Below are positions 34,165 to 43,995 of a stretch of DNA of 64,000 bases, piece by piece. The position numbers were made by a program, and so were the translations under genes. Below the pieces are notes generated by a model that did not search any database, was not told the DNA's origin, and was given only the letters and a program-made list of their open reading frames with translations. Numbering within the stretch: position 1 is the stretch's first letter; every line of letters starts with the position of its first letter. The stretch is taken from contig JASJFT010000011.1 in the NCBI GenBank assembly GCA_030770425.1, positions 1 to 64,000 on the forward strand, written 5' to 3'. This DNA comes from Darksidea phi. Taxonomy: Eukaryota > Ascomycota > Dothideomycetes > Pleosporales > Lentitheciaceae.

Positions 34165-35334
34165 CTACCTTTGAGACATCCCCGGCAACTCAGCGGTGTG
34201 CGACTGGCTAGCAGCAGGACTAGTGCTACTAGATCCACCTAATTCGGCGGCCTCGGGGTGGCTCGGTGCAGCGTTGTAGGTGTGCTTGGTATCCGGCGCG
34301 TACGCGCCCGCATACGTGGCTTGCGAGGGATCAGATTCCGGGGTGGGGTATGGCTGAGAGTACCGAGGAGCAGGTGATGTCGGCGCAAAACCTTGCTGGT
34401 TGTACGGGTCGTTGGGATTGAAGCCGGGCGACGGCTGTCCGTAGCTTGTATTGGTGGCCATTTGCGGCTTTGCGTCGGTCACGCCGGGGGGAGGGCCCAT
34501 AGACGCAGTTCCGGTCTGGGGCATGGTGCTCTTGGTCCTCTTACGGCGCATGAGGAAGAAGACGATGCCTGCAATGAGTGCGATACCGAGGATGGGTCCG
34601 ACCACGGCACCGGCGATCCAAGCTTTCGATTTGGACTCTGCCGGTGTGGGAGATGACGATGGAGAGGGGACGATGGAGATCAAAGAGCCAGGGGCAGGGG
34701 CAGTTGTGGCTAGACTTCTTGTTAGCAACGGTAGGAAGGGATGATAGGAAGCAACGTACGGGTTTCTGATTTGATCTCCGTGGCCGTAGCGGGGACTTTG
34801 CGATAGTAACTCCAGACGACCGATTCATCTCCGCAAACGATATCAGTCTTGGGGTTTGGATCACCGAAAGATTCGAAGATGAAAGCCGTGTTACAGATGG
34901 AGGCAGCGGTGTTGTTATAGTTTTCTGTGCTGCGCAACCATTAGATGTGTTCATAGGATACGGTTGGGAACATACCAAGCAATTGTAGTAGTCGTGCTCT
35001 CCAATGGATAGATCTGAGATCCTCCCACGCAAGCTGTTGGAGCCGGGCAACTAGTTAAAGTTTCGGGACAGCATTGGCCGTACTCTCCATCCTGATACCA
35101 AGTGAGACCCGCATCGCAGTCTTGCGAATACCCTTGGAACTGGTTAGGATCGATTTGCGAAACTAAATGGAAATACGTACATGTACTGTTAATCTCAAGG
35201 TAGCCGATAAAAAACGAGTCCAGTTGCCTTGGTAGAACGGCGGGAGGAGTGATGGTAGGGTCTGCTGGCGCAGCATGAGCAAGAATGGCCCAGGCAACAG
35301 CCGAGAGAAGAGTGATGGGAAGATTTCCGGCCAT
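34165..35334 (-). CDS. Type I single-pass membrane protein with cysteine-rich ectodomain
   Basis: Exons 34976-35334, 34760-34929 and 34165-34709 (introns 46 and 50 nt, GTATGT...GCGCAG and GTACGT...TCTAG) encode 357 aa. Signal peptide (MAGNLPITLLSAVAWAILAHA); ectodomain with cysteine pairs (DCDAGLTWY, GQCCPETLTSCPAPTACVGG, SICNTAF, TDIVCGDES); Ser/Thr/Pro linker; a TM helix with glycine spacing (AWIAGAVVGPILGIALIAGIVFFLM) and basic stop-transfer RRKRTK; then a Pro/Gly/Tyr/Gln-rich cytoplasmic tail. Similar fungal proteins are annotated only by the Skg6/Mid2-like TM segment and may sense or anchor to the wall. An upstream Met (35469) is rejected because it would place the signal peptide internally. 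A potential extra intron in exon 1 (GTACGT at ~35180) breaks the frame and is probably not used. Confidence 0.78.
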
Positions 35335-36453
35335 AACCGAAACTGAAGGGTTCCAAGGAGCGATGGGGAGGTGCAATAGCCGTCGTGACGAAGGCCCACG
35401 GGAAGTTAAATACGATCTCAGCTTGTGGCTTGTGGGGCGTCGAATGGGCGACAGCAAAGCCACCACCACGGTTCTGGGCCCAAACCATCCTCTCCATTAT
35501 TGGCAACGAGCGGCGTATCCACTCGCGGCTAGAGTCCAACCAGTAGAAGGTGGGTACCATTCGTACCAGGCCGGTCCAGCCCTGAATGGTAGGGCGTGCC
35601 TGTCACCGCATGGTCGTTCCCAGCGTGGTACACCGGTGAGACAAACGGCATTGGAGGGGACATGTTAAGATGCGGCATGGCGCGACTGCAGACGCCGCTT
35701 GGCAGTGAATTACCATGGGTGGAGTGCGGGAGCTGAAGAAAAGAGCGGGTCCACAGAGAAGCAGAAGTTGGGCATTCGACGCGATCATGTACTGGTACGT
35801 AGTGCCTGAGACTTGGATAGGCTAGTGGCATAGCCGTATGGCGTTCAGCTCGCATGCGGTGTAACTCTTCGTGGGAAGGCGTCGAGTGGAAAAGCGACGG
35901 GCCAACGAAGCAGCCAACGCCTTTTGGTAAAGTCTGACGAGAATACGAGCTGTACACCACAGACAGGCGGGAGAAGCGGATTGGCAGCTAATTATAAATA
36001 TGTAGCGTGGTTCCGATGTCGAAGGCGGAGAGGAGCATGAGGAACGCAGAGCAAGCAGCCTCGAGACTGCATGTCTGCAAGTGAGCATCCGTTGAGAAGG
36101 CGTGAACTATCGATGTCGAGTCGAGCAGTCCAAAATGCTGGGGTTGTGGGATCCATCATCACGTGGTAATTGTGCACGGACACCACCTTCTTCATCCCGC
36201 GCCTGAAGCCTGATAACTACCTGGTGTCTTCGTGGAGCTGCGCAACTCCTCAAGGCTCTTAGTCTATTTCCATTGTGCCTTATAGCTGAAGAACAACATA
36301 TGCTACCGCCTTCAACGAAAGCTGTCAAGGCACGGCTCGTAGACCAACAGCGGTATCCATGCATCGCCCAATCCCGTAGGCGTCTCAGCATTGCCCCGAG
36401 AAGCGCAGGTAGCCATGCCATCTGTTCCTGCTCACTGATCGATTCAACCCGCG
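35335..36453. promoter_or_regulatory. Divergent intergenic region, membrane protein / F-box gene
   Basis: These 1.1 kb separate outward-facing genes and should hold both promoters. Several open frames overlap here on both strands; they have no domain content and conflict with one another. Confidence 0.45.
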
Positions 36454-37683
36454 ATGCTCCCCTTGACGTGCCGCAAGCCCTTGCTGGACAGGCAATCCCA
36501 ACAGTCATGCTTCGACGGGCTGCCCGAAGATGTCCTCATATTGATATTCTCGCAGTGCCGCATTGGCGAGCTCCTTGCCTTGCGCCTAGCCAACTCCAAA
36601 GCGCGCAATCTGATCTCGCAGTATATATCGACCATCGCGCCCTGCGTCGCCCGCTCAACCTTTCCGCTCGCCGGCCTCCTCCTTGCCCCACCTGACGATC
36701 CGAGCGAATACACAATAGAGTGGTTGAAAGGCCTCATACCGCAGCAGCTGGCGGCCATCCTGGTGGACAGACACCGCTTCTCGTATGAGCGGACGGGGCA
36801 ACGATACGGCATTCCGGCGGAAGATGCGTACGGCGAGGTGCTGCGCGCGCGGGTCGCGAATGGTTGGAGGGTACTGCGGAGACTGTCCAAAATCTCCGAA
36901 GAAGTGTACAATTTAGAGGCAAAGAGCGTGCTCAAGTCAACCACGGATATCGCGTGGAAAGTGGTACACCCGTCGCGGTACAAGTTCGAGGTGTTCCGGC
37001 AGAGGGAGAATCTGATTCTAGAGAGGCGCATGCAGTACATCAGCGAGATCTCGGACGGTCTGGCCAAGGACTACAAGCTCATGTTTACGCTTTTGTCGTC
37101 AGCATTCCGTACCTCCATCTCCAACCACGGTGACGACCACAAGCCGTGGATCTTCGATTGGAGCTGTGGTATCGACGGGCAGCGGCTTCTGCGCAGAGGC
37201 AATTCCTGGCTGACGTGGTTCGTGCTGCACGAAGGGCCGCAGCTGTTCTGGGATCAGTGGTGGATGCTGGCTTCAGATTCCCCTGCAACGAAGAACCACA
37301 TCCGAGACCGCTCTATCGAAGCCTGGTTCGGGAAGACCAAGATCACGCCCGAAGACTTCATACGCCAGTTTCTGCCAAAGGAATGGAACGATGTCAACGA
37401 GAAATGGCACAACATCCAACGCGACTACGCGCGCAAAGTCCAGAAAGCGATGGACGAGAAGGTGGCATCGTCGTCGGATTTCACCTCTGTGAACCCCATC
37501 TTGTATTTCACGCAGTATGCTGAATGTCGCCGACTGAGGGTAGAGGTCGGCCTCCCAGAGGCCCCAGAAACGCTATCGCACGTCCCTTTCTACATTGACT
37601 TTCGTTGTCCCGAGGAGAAATTCCATATTCTGCGAGAGGAGAAGGCGGTGGCAGTGGCAGCACAACCGTCGGCGCGCGCATAA
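36454..37683 (+). CDS. F-box protein
   Basis: A single-exon 409-aa protein with an N-terminal F-box at about residues 18-58 (FDGLPEDVLILIFSQCRIGELLALRLANSKARNLI), which should dock on Skp1 in an SCF ubiquitin ligase. The rest is a helical, Trp-rich C-terminal domain (PWIFDWSCGIDGQRLLRRGNSW, LFWDQWWML, EAWFGKTKITPEDFIRQFLPKEW) with no WD40 or LRR repeats that I can see, so the substrate-recognition fold is unknown. The Met at 36454 is just upstream of the F-box and in fair context. It is intact, without introns or frameshifts. Confidence 0.85.
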   Translation: MLPLTCRKPLLDRQSQQSCFDGLPEDVLILIFSQCRIGELLALRLANSKARNLISQYISTIAPCVARSTFPLAGLLLAPPDDPSEYTIEWLKGLIPQQLAAILVDRHRFSYERTGQRYGIPAEDAYGEVLRARVANGWRVLRRLSKISEEVYNLEAKSVLKSTTDIAWKVVHPSRYKFEVFRQRENLILERRMQYISEISDGLAKDYKLMFTLLSSAFRTSISNHGDDHKPWIFDWSCGIDGQRLLRRGNSWLTWFVLHEGPQLFWDQWWMLASDSPATKNHIRDRSIEAWFGKTKITPEDFIRQFLPKEWNDVNEKWHNIQRDYARKVQKAMDEKVASSSDFTSVNPILYFTQYAECRRLRVEVGLPEAPETLSHVPFYIDFRCPEEKFHILREEKAVAVAAQPSARA

Positions 37684-38413
37684 TTCCGTGTCGTTGTATA
37701 TTAGGTTCCAGGTTCACCACAATACCAAGCCGTATCTATAGTGACTAGCCGGGTGATATGCCTATAGCCAGTGCTTGGGTCCCATTTGGCTCTTCGACCC
37801 CCATAGAGGGTACGAAAATATCTCAGCGAGATTTTTGCTCCACTATGCACTTGCACGTCAGGCGGATTTGCTTCTTCAAACGGCCACGTCCGGCTATACC
37901 TAGGCCAGCAGTGAGAGTTTGTGCGGGAAATGGTAATCTTTTCTCAGCGTCAGCATCCCGCCTGAGGCCCTTTTCCTGCTAGTCGTCCGAAGCCTCGGAA
38001 CGAATGGCGCAAGCCACGGATGCACACTCGTACATTCGAAATGAACGAGTGACGTGTGAATGCGGTGCGCAGGGTGAGAAAAAATTTGTACAGATTGCAG
38101 TGCATACTCGTGCATATGTGTTGCTTTTCTTTTCGTGGCTGTGGCAAAACTGCAATGTCCGATGCAGGAGATCGTCGCCTTGTCTCAATGAAAGTGGTAG
38201 GTTTGGAGGGAAAGTTGCGACCTTTGCATTTGCAAGGTAATTAGATGCAGGCTGGGCCGAAAAGGGACAATGGGCGTAATTAAGTGTCCGTGTGTGGTTG
38301 TCATTGGTGTGGAGCGCCTGATGGCTGTGCGCCGTCTGTGTGGCCGCTTTTGGGCAATGTCACTCTCGCAAACAAGAGCCAACGCACGCCTTCTCTGCAG
38401 CGATTACACTGTG

Positions 38414-38449
38414 GGCAGCGATGGCAGCGATGGCAGCGATGGCAGCGAT
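38414..38449 (+). repeat. GGCAGCGAT minisatellite, four perfect copies
   Basis: Four identical 9-base units in tandem, upstream of the 944-aa gene. On the plus strand they could encode Gly-Ser-Asp repeats, but the surrounding open frames have no other support. Confidence 0.95.
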
Positions 38450-38944
38450 CCACACGGCGAGACGCCTCGTTCTGTTTGGCCTTGTACTGTGCAATGCCGA
38501 AGCGCAAACTCCACGCGGCCGTGATGGTGTGCGGATGAGCAGGGCTGAGGTGAGGGGCACCCGCGTAGCGTTTCGCAGCTGCATGTTCCAAGGGCTATCC
38601 ACTGGGCGAGGGATTCGCTGGAATGCTCCCGCAGCAAGAAACGCTGGCCTGAGGGGCGTCGAGAGGTGCAGCATACGGGTTGAGCACACACCGTTACATT
38701 GTCGCAGAATGCGGGTGGCAGCAAACGGTAGTGGGCCAGCCCTGCAGAGGATCGCAGCACGTGACTGGGGCTATATTTAACCCTGGTATGTCCTGAACTG
38801 CTCGTTTGGGGTAGATCAGCGTGCAGTAGGCGGGGCCTTAGCAGGTTCGCGGCAAGGATGATCGTTCTGCTGGCCAAGATCTGACGCTGCTCCGGCGCTC
38901 GCACGCTCCCTGCATGCCGCTCTCTGAGACACATACACACTCTC

Positions 38945-38962
38945 GCTGCTGCTGCTGCTGCT
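38945..38962 (+). repeat. (GCT)6 microsatellite
   Basis: Six perfect GCT units about 150 bases upstream of the ATG at 39113, probably in the 5' leader or promoter. Confidence 0.9.
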
Positions 38963-39112
38963 CTGCCATGGCTTTGTCGTCCGTACACATCAAATAGCTG
39001 TGACGAGTCCTGCCGACATGTGAGATGGAGTCGCGCCAGATCTCCTGAACCTACCCTCCCGCCCTTCGACGCTCGGTAAATCGCACCCGCCCGAACCCTC
39101 GCCGCCCGGAAG

Positions 39113-41947
39113 ATGATGGGGAGGCGGACTCCACACGACGAGGGCCACCACAGTCTGGCGATACGGACCGACCTCAAGGGGAAGCAGCGCGTCGTTGGTG
39201 GTCGTGGTCGTGGTCGAGGTGGTGATGATGGCGGGCTGGCTGCGCGGGCCGTCGCCAGTCGCCCGCGCACAGCGTCCCTCAGCTCTGCGGGCTCGGATGC
39301 AGATGCAGACGAACAGGTGCACACCCATCTGTCGGCCTCCTCCGCCGGCAACACGGACATCTCGTCGACGTCTGGCGTCTCGGCGCACTCGACGGCTTGC
39401 ACCTCGGCCATGGTGGACGATGACGGGCCCAGCGCCTCGATTCCGACCTGCCCCTCCCCGCACGCCCACCCGTCGCTGACCGTCCTGGAGCTCGTCTCCA
39501 ACACCGCCTCCTCGTCTGCGCTGCCCGACGCCTTCGACTTCAACGTTTCGCGCAAGGGCAATTTTGTCGCCGTGTACTCGTCGTCGAACATCTGGCTGAT
39601 CAAGACGACGCAGCTGCCGCGGCTGTGGGCGCGGACGCTGCAGGTGAAGCGCAAACCGGTGGCCATCGACATTACAGAAGACGGATTCTTGCTAGCCGTC
39701 TTGTCGCGGCCCTCGCAGGTAGATCTGTATGAAATCCACGGAGACCAGGACCGCCAGATCAAAAAGAGAAGGACTATCATGCTGGTGCACGAGGCCAGCT
39801 CCATCGTCATTTCCCCTGACGGACTCATCTTGATCACCGGGAACAAGTTCGGCATCGAAGTCATGGCCATTGGCCCCCATGCCCCCGAAACCAGTCGGCG
39901 TACCCTCTCGGGACCTGTGGGCGACACCCTGGAGTTCTCAGACGATGGCCGCACGCTTCTCGTAACTGGCTATGCGCGAAAACCGGGGGGGTCTTCGGTC
40001 TTTATCCTCCCCGGACTCTACGACGGACCGCTCAACGACGAAGGCGAGCCCGAGCCGCAGGCGCCAGAGACCATTTGGACTGGATCGGTGCTCTTTCCCG
40101 AGACCACAAAGATTGCAAAACAGGCAACCCTGCTTCCAGATGCGGACACCGGCCAGGTCAACGAGCTGTTTGCTTTCAATTCGCAAGAGGACACATGGGG
40201 TGTTTATGATATCGCGAGCCAGCGATTCACCCAGCGGAAGATGTTCCTGCCCGACCAGCAACGATGGACGCGGTCCGAGTTCATCGACGACGCTATGCCC
40301 ACTGTTTCGCCACACGCCGATCTCGCAGCTGTCGCTTTGAGAATGCGCGGCACCACCAGCATATGGATCTATCAGGTACCAGAGTGGGACTGCAAGTCGA
40401 CGTCCAAGACCGACCAATCCCCCATTCAGCCGTGCTTCTGCATCCCCATTTTGAATGAGGGGTCCGACTCGTACCAAGAGATCTGTGCCCTTCGCTGGGT
40501 GGGTCTCAGTGCCAATGTCCAGCGACTCGTCGCCGTAGGGAACTCCAACACCGTGCCTGCAAACGAGGTGCCGGGAGCCCCTGCGGGCTCGAAAGGCGTT
40601 GTCATTGTCTTAGACTTTGACAAATCAAAAGCCGCCGGAAGCCCTGTGCCAATGCCTACAAGGACTGAATACGATCTAGATCCCCTTTGTCCCGGCGAGA
40701 TGCTACCTGAAGGCTCGATCGATTTTGAACGAGAGGTCGAGTTGGTGAGGACAAGAACGATGGCACAGCGAAGAGCCCAAGGAGGTGACTCGAGACGACA
40801 TTCAAGAGTTGGGTCAAATAGTGGTCGTGCTCGCACTCCTGTGACCCGAGAACGCCCCGTCTCCAACCGTCAATCCATCGAGGACGACGAGGAACTGACG
40901 GCTGAAGAAGCGCAGGCCGCCTTTGAAATGCCTTACGATAATCAGCAGCCCAGGTCGCAGCTATCGTTGGCGAGAGCAGCAACGGTTGCTGCTGTGTCTC
41001 CCGCAAACCGCCGCCATCTAAGAGCTCTTCCCTTCAGGCCTCTGGAATATCGTCGCGCTGATGGGCTTCGCGAGTTTCCTCATGAAAGCGATGCTGACAA
41101 TTGGGTTCCACCGCCTCCCGCATATACTGCGACGGCCGAAGCAGCCCACAGCGTCAGCCTGAGTCACCCAGCAGGAGCGCCAGTACCAGCCACCACAGGT
41201 CCGACTGGGGGATCGGGCATACCACCGGTGCCAGCGCTTCCGCCAAATATCAGGCCAGCACCGATTGTACGACCTGGGCACCCCTACCAATCCCGCGGTT
41301 CCTTCCAGTCACAGTCATCCACAGACCTAACTACGTCCGCATCACCTCGGGTTTCACCTCCACGGGTTCAGTCACCACAAGCGCGTCGTCCTTCTCTCCT
41401 CCACCCATCCACCTTCCCAAGCCCACAGTCGGTGACACCCGGTCGTAGACGCAGTTCAACCACTCAATCACCCCTCCAGCAACCGTTGTCCATGGTACCA
41501 CCAACACAGCACCCAAATCAATCCGCCTACGGAGCTACATCTTCCCACTACACCGCGCCCCGCCCCAGCCTCCGCGCCCGCCGCGCCGTCGAAAGCACAG
41601 TCGATCTACGCTCTCCATCTATCATCGATCCCTCCACCGGACGTCGCGGCTCCGCCCCCGGCACGCTCGTTCCACGTCGGTCTGTCCCCGCAAGCGCCTC
41701 GCCAAACCGCGTCAGCATGCCAATCCAGCATGCGTCGCATGTCCAGTCTGGCGCGAGGCACGCAATGCTCCCTCGGCTTAGCACGTTCGGCGACACGGTG
41801 ATGAGGAGAGAACCAGGCCCGCTTTCCGCGCCACCACGGGCGCAAACTAGACCCGTGATGAGAGTAGATGGGAGAGGCAGTGTCAGAGAAAAGGAAAATG
41901 AGCGCAGTCCAAAGGTCAGAGAAAAGATTAGGTGCATCGTCATGTGA
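39113..41947 (+). CDS. Large beta-propeller-like protein (DUF7165-type) with C-terminal CaaX box
   Basis: A single-exon 944-aa protein. Residues 1-125 are disordered, Gly/Arg and Ser/Thr rich. Residues ~125-530 have WD40/propeller-like strands (AFDFNVSRKGNFVAVYSSSNIWLI, PVAIDITEDGFLLAVLS, ASSIVISPDGLILITG, DTLEFSDDGRTLLVTGY, ALRWVGLSANVQRLVAVG), which I associate with the fungal DUF7165 family. A short charged region follows (ELTAEEAQAAFEMPYDN), then about 300 residues of Pro/Ser/Arg-rich disorder. The last four residues are CIVM, a CaaX box with Met in the last position, as preferred by farnesyltransferase, preceded by a basic KIR. Membrane attachment by prenylation is therefore likely by inference. 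The start is one of two adjacent Met codons. Confidence 0.82.
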   Translation: MMGRRTPHDEGHHSLAIRTDLKGKQRVVGGRGRGRGGDDGGLAARAVASRPRTASLSSAGSDADADEQVHTHLSASSAGNTDISSTSGVSAHSTACTSAMVDDDGPSASIPTCPSPHAHPSLTVLELVSNTASSSALPDAFDFNVSRKGNFVAVYSSSNIWLIKTTQLPRLWARTLQVKRKPVAIDITEDGFLLAVLSRPSQVDLYEIHGDQDRQIKKRRTIMLVHEASSIVISPDGLILITGNKFGIEVMAIGPHAPETSRRTLSGPVGDTLEFSDDGRTLLVTGYARKPGGSSVFILPGLYDGPLNDEGEPEPQAPETIWTGSVLFPETTKIAKQATLLPDADTGQVNELFAFNSQEDTWGVYDIASQRFTQRKMFLPDQQRWTRSEFIDDAMPTVSPHADLAAVALRMRGTTSIWIYQVPEWDCKSTSKTDQSPIQPCFCIPILNEGSDSYQEICALRWVGLSANVQRLVAVGNSNTVPANEVPGAPAGSKGVVIVLDFDKSKAAGSPVPMPTRTEYDLDPLCPGEMLPEGSIDFEREVELVRTRTMAQRRAQGGDSRRHSRVGSNSGRARTPVTRERPVSNRQSIEDDEELTAEEAQAAFEMPYDNQQPRSQLSLARAATVAAVSPANRRHLRALPFRPLEYRRADGLREFPHESDADNWVPPPPAYTATAEAAHSVSLSHPAGAPVPATTGPTGGSGIPPVPALPPNIRPAPIVRPGHPYQSRGSFQSQSSTDLTTSASPRVSPPRVQSPQARRPSLLHPSTFPSPQSVTPGRRRSSTTQSPLQQPLSMVPPTQHPNQSAYGATSSHYTAPRPSLRARRAVESTVDLRSPSIIDPSTGRRGSAPGTLVPRRSVPASASPNRVSMPIQHASHVQSGARHAMLPRLSTFGDTVMRREPGPLSAPPRAQTRPVMRVDGRGSVREKENERSPKVREKIRCIVM

Positions 41948-42735
41948 CGGGATTCATTCCTGTGTCTGGTCTCCTTTGTTTTCGGGGAGTTGAGGGTGGG
42001 GCTTTGACTTTGGCTTTGGGCTAGGACGGGGGTGAAAGGCGTCGGATAGTGCATTATATACCCACACTCGATGTTTTCTGGGCGCTTTTCTAAATCCCAT
42101 GTTACTACATTTTACATGATGCAGATTTTTGCTTTTCCTTTTATACTAGAAGAGGAGTAGTTGAGACGGTTACAAAACGTTGTATCTAGCTATCCGTACG
42201 GATTTATGTGAGGATCTTTGACTGCGGTTCCCTCCTGAGGGAATCTCGTCTAGACGGGTTTATCCAACTACGAAGAAAATGCAAACTTTTCCCTCCCTTT
42301 GTAGACCACTATCTTTGAGTCGGGTTCCACTGTGCATGTATCCAATGCCGGCGCTGTTGTGGGAGGAGAATGGGCGATAGCATCTCTATTCATGGGGGCA
42401 GAGTTTACGGTTCATGATACTGAGAAACGTTGGGTGAATCTGGCATAGGGGTACCGTTATGATTAGAGTCTTGCCTCTGTTCCCCTTTGAAGAGCTACAT
42501 CTTCCTTGCCTAGTGCCTCTTTATCGACCGCTCACCCAGGCTCTCTTCCTCAGCTTCAACCTGCATATATCAATACTAGACAAATCGCCGCCCGAATCCT
42601 ACTCGAAAAAAAAAACACCCCCGCCAATTATGCCTATACCGATATGCTTCAAATACAGAGTTGGAAAAGCCCGTAGCCGTGACACCCAGATCGATCATAT
42701 CCAACATCCCTCGATCCATCCAACCAAGCACATCC
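41948..42735. other. Intergenic between convergent genes
   Basis: These 788 bases hold the 3' ends of two convergent genes. A short poly-A tract lies at 42606-42616. No gene is supported. Confidence 0.4.
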
Positions 42736-43995
42736 TCAAACAGCATTACTGGTCGTCACCTGAATCTCGTCTGTCCTTGTGATACCCCCTCCATTCCCAT
42801 CGAAACCGGATGTTGGAAGTCGCTGCTCCCTCAATATGCTTTCTTCACTCGCATTCTCTCCGCCCATGTTGGCCGTCGCCTGTAGCGTACTAGCCCCTGG
42901 CGCCATGAATACTCGGCTTTGATCTGTGCTTCTGCTTGCGCCACTGTTCTTCACACGGCCACCTCCGAAGGTACCGGAGAACTGCTTCCTCCCGCTGTAC
43001 TTGCCGAGTGGGTAGGAGCGTCCTCCCGACGACGATTCGATGGCTGAGCCGCGCCTGATCTTGACGTAGAGCGGTCGGAGAACGGGAATACAGGCGCAGA
43101 TGATGGTGACGAGGATTTCGGTGGTGGACCAGAGCAGCATGGGGGCGGTGTCGTAGACGTACTCGGAAACCGAGGCGAGGGTTTGCAACTGGTAGGTTCG
43201 GATGACGGAACAGATACCCGCGAAGATGCCGAGGGAGAGGCCGCAGGCGACGGTGAGCTTTTCTTTGCGCTTCATGTTCAGGCCCATGATGACGGACCAG
43301 GGGAGCAGGGCGAGCGTAAAATCCATGGCCGCGGACCAGGCTACGTATGAAATTCGTTAGCATTCTCGGTTTAAGAAGTTCTCCTGGAAAACTAGTGCAA
43401 AACGTACCGCCAGTAGTGATTCCCAGAGGTGTAAAATTCAGCCAGCAAACGCCCCCCTCGATGTTGGGGTTCCACAGGTATGCCGCGGGCTTGCACTGAA
43501 AGAACAGCAGTATCGTAGTTACGACGCACAGGATTGACGTGGAGATGATGCAGAACCACAGCAGCATCTTATGCCATTTAAAGATGACAATACGCAAAAG
43601 GAACAGCGCGACTGAAGCCTTTGATGCCGCAATCCCTATGATGCAAATGCCCTGTCCGATGACCTCCCACATGACCGCTTTCGAGTAATCGGATTTGGGA
43701 ATGAGGACGGACTTCTTGCCAACGCCATAGACTGTGCCGACGGAGGTGCAGGCTACGAAGCCGATGAACGTGACCTGGAGTGATATGTAAGCGGGTCGGC
43801 GACCAAGGTTAACGAAATGGAAAAAGGTTAAGAGAGCATATTTACCAGGTTTACGATCATGAGTGTGTCGTCCCACCCAATATTGTGGATGATGAAGTAT
43901 CGCGTGTACATCCGCGCGGCGATGAATATGATGGCGAGGATAACCTGCGTCCACATCACGCCGTTCATCACCCTGGTGAGGTCTTGCATGGCCAT
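42736..43995 (-). CDS. Rhodopsin-like / SAT4-family integral membrane protein
   Basis: Exons 43846-43995, 43408-43774 and 42736-43340 encode 373 aa (introns 71 and 67 nt, GTAAAT...CTCCAG and GTACGT...CGTAG). Seven hydrophobic helices are visible, beginning VMWTQVILAIIFIAARMYTRYF. Family landmarks are RYFIIHNIGWDDTLMI (helix 2 entry with the WDD motif), GKKSVLI-KAVMWEVIGQGICIIGIAASKASVALFLLRI, CKPAAYLWNPNIEGGVCW and AWSAAMDFTLALLPWSVIMGLNMKRKEKLTVACGLSLGIFAGICSVIRTY. The cytoplasmic C-tail is Ser/Gly-rich. Members of this very large fungal family (PTH11-related and SAT4-like) mostly lack a known ligand. I chose the first of two Met codons (MAMQDL) because upstream extension sequence is not family-like. 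Confidence 0.88.

Larger units (their letters stand above)
37684..39112. promoter_or_regulatory. Long leader/promoter of the 944-aa gene with short tandem repeats
   Basis: These 1.43 kb lie upstream of the large gene. They contain a 9-base minisatellite (38414-38449) and a GCT run (38945-38962). A long open frame on the minus strand across 38404-39954 is the antisense shadow of the large gene and its GC-rich leader. I see no gene. Confidence 0.4.

Noticed and set aside
35529..36195. Minus-strand open frames of 143, 88 and 67 aa
   Set aside because: They overlap each other in different frames within the divergent promoter and show no motif.
38404..39954. 516-aa open frame on the minus strand
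   Set aside because: It is antisense to the first part of the 944-aa gene plus its GC-rich leader, has no domain, and depends on low stop density in GC-rich DNA.
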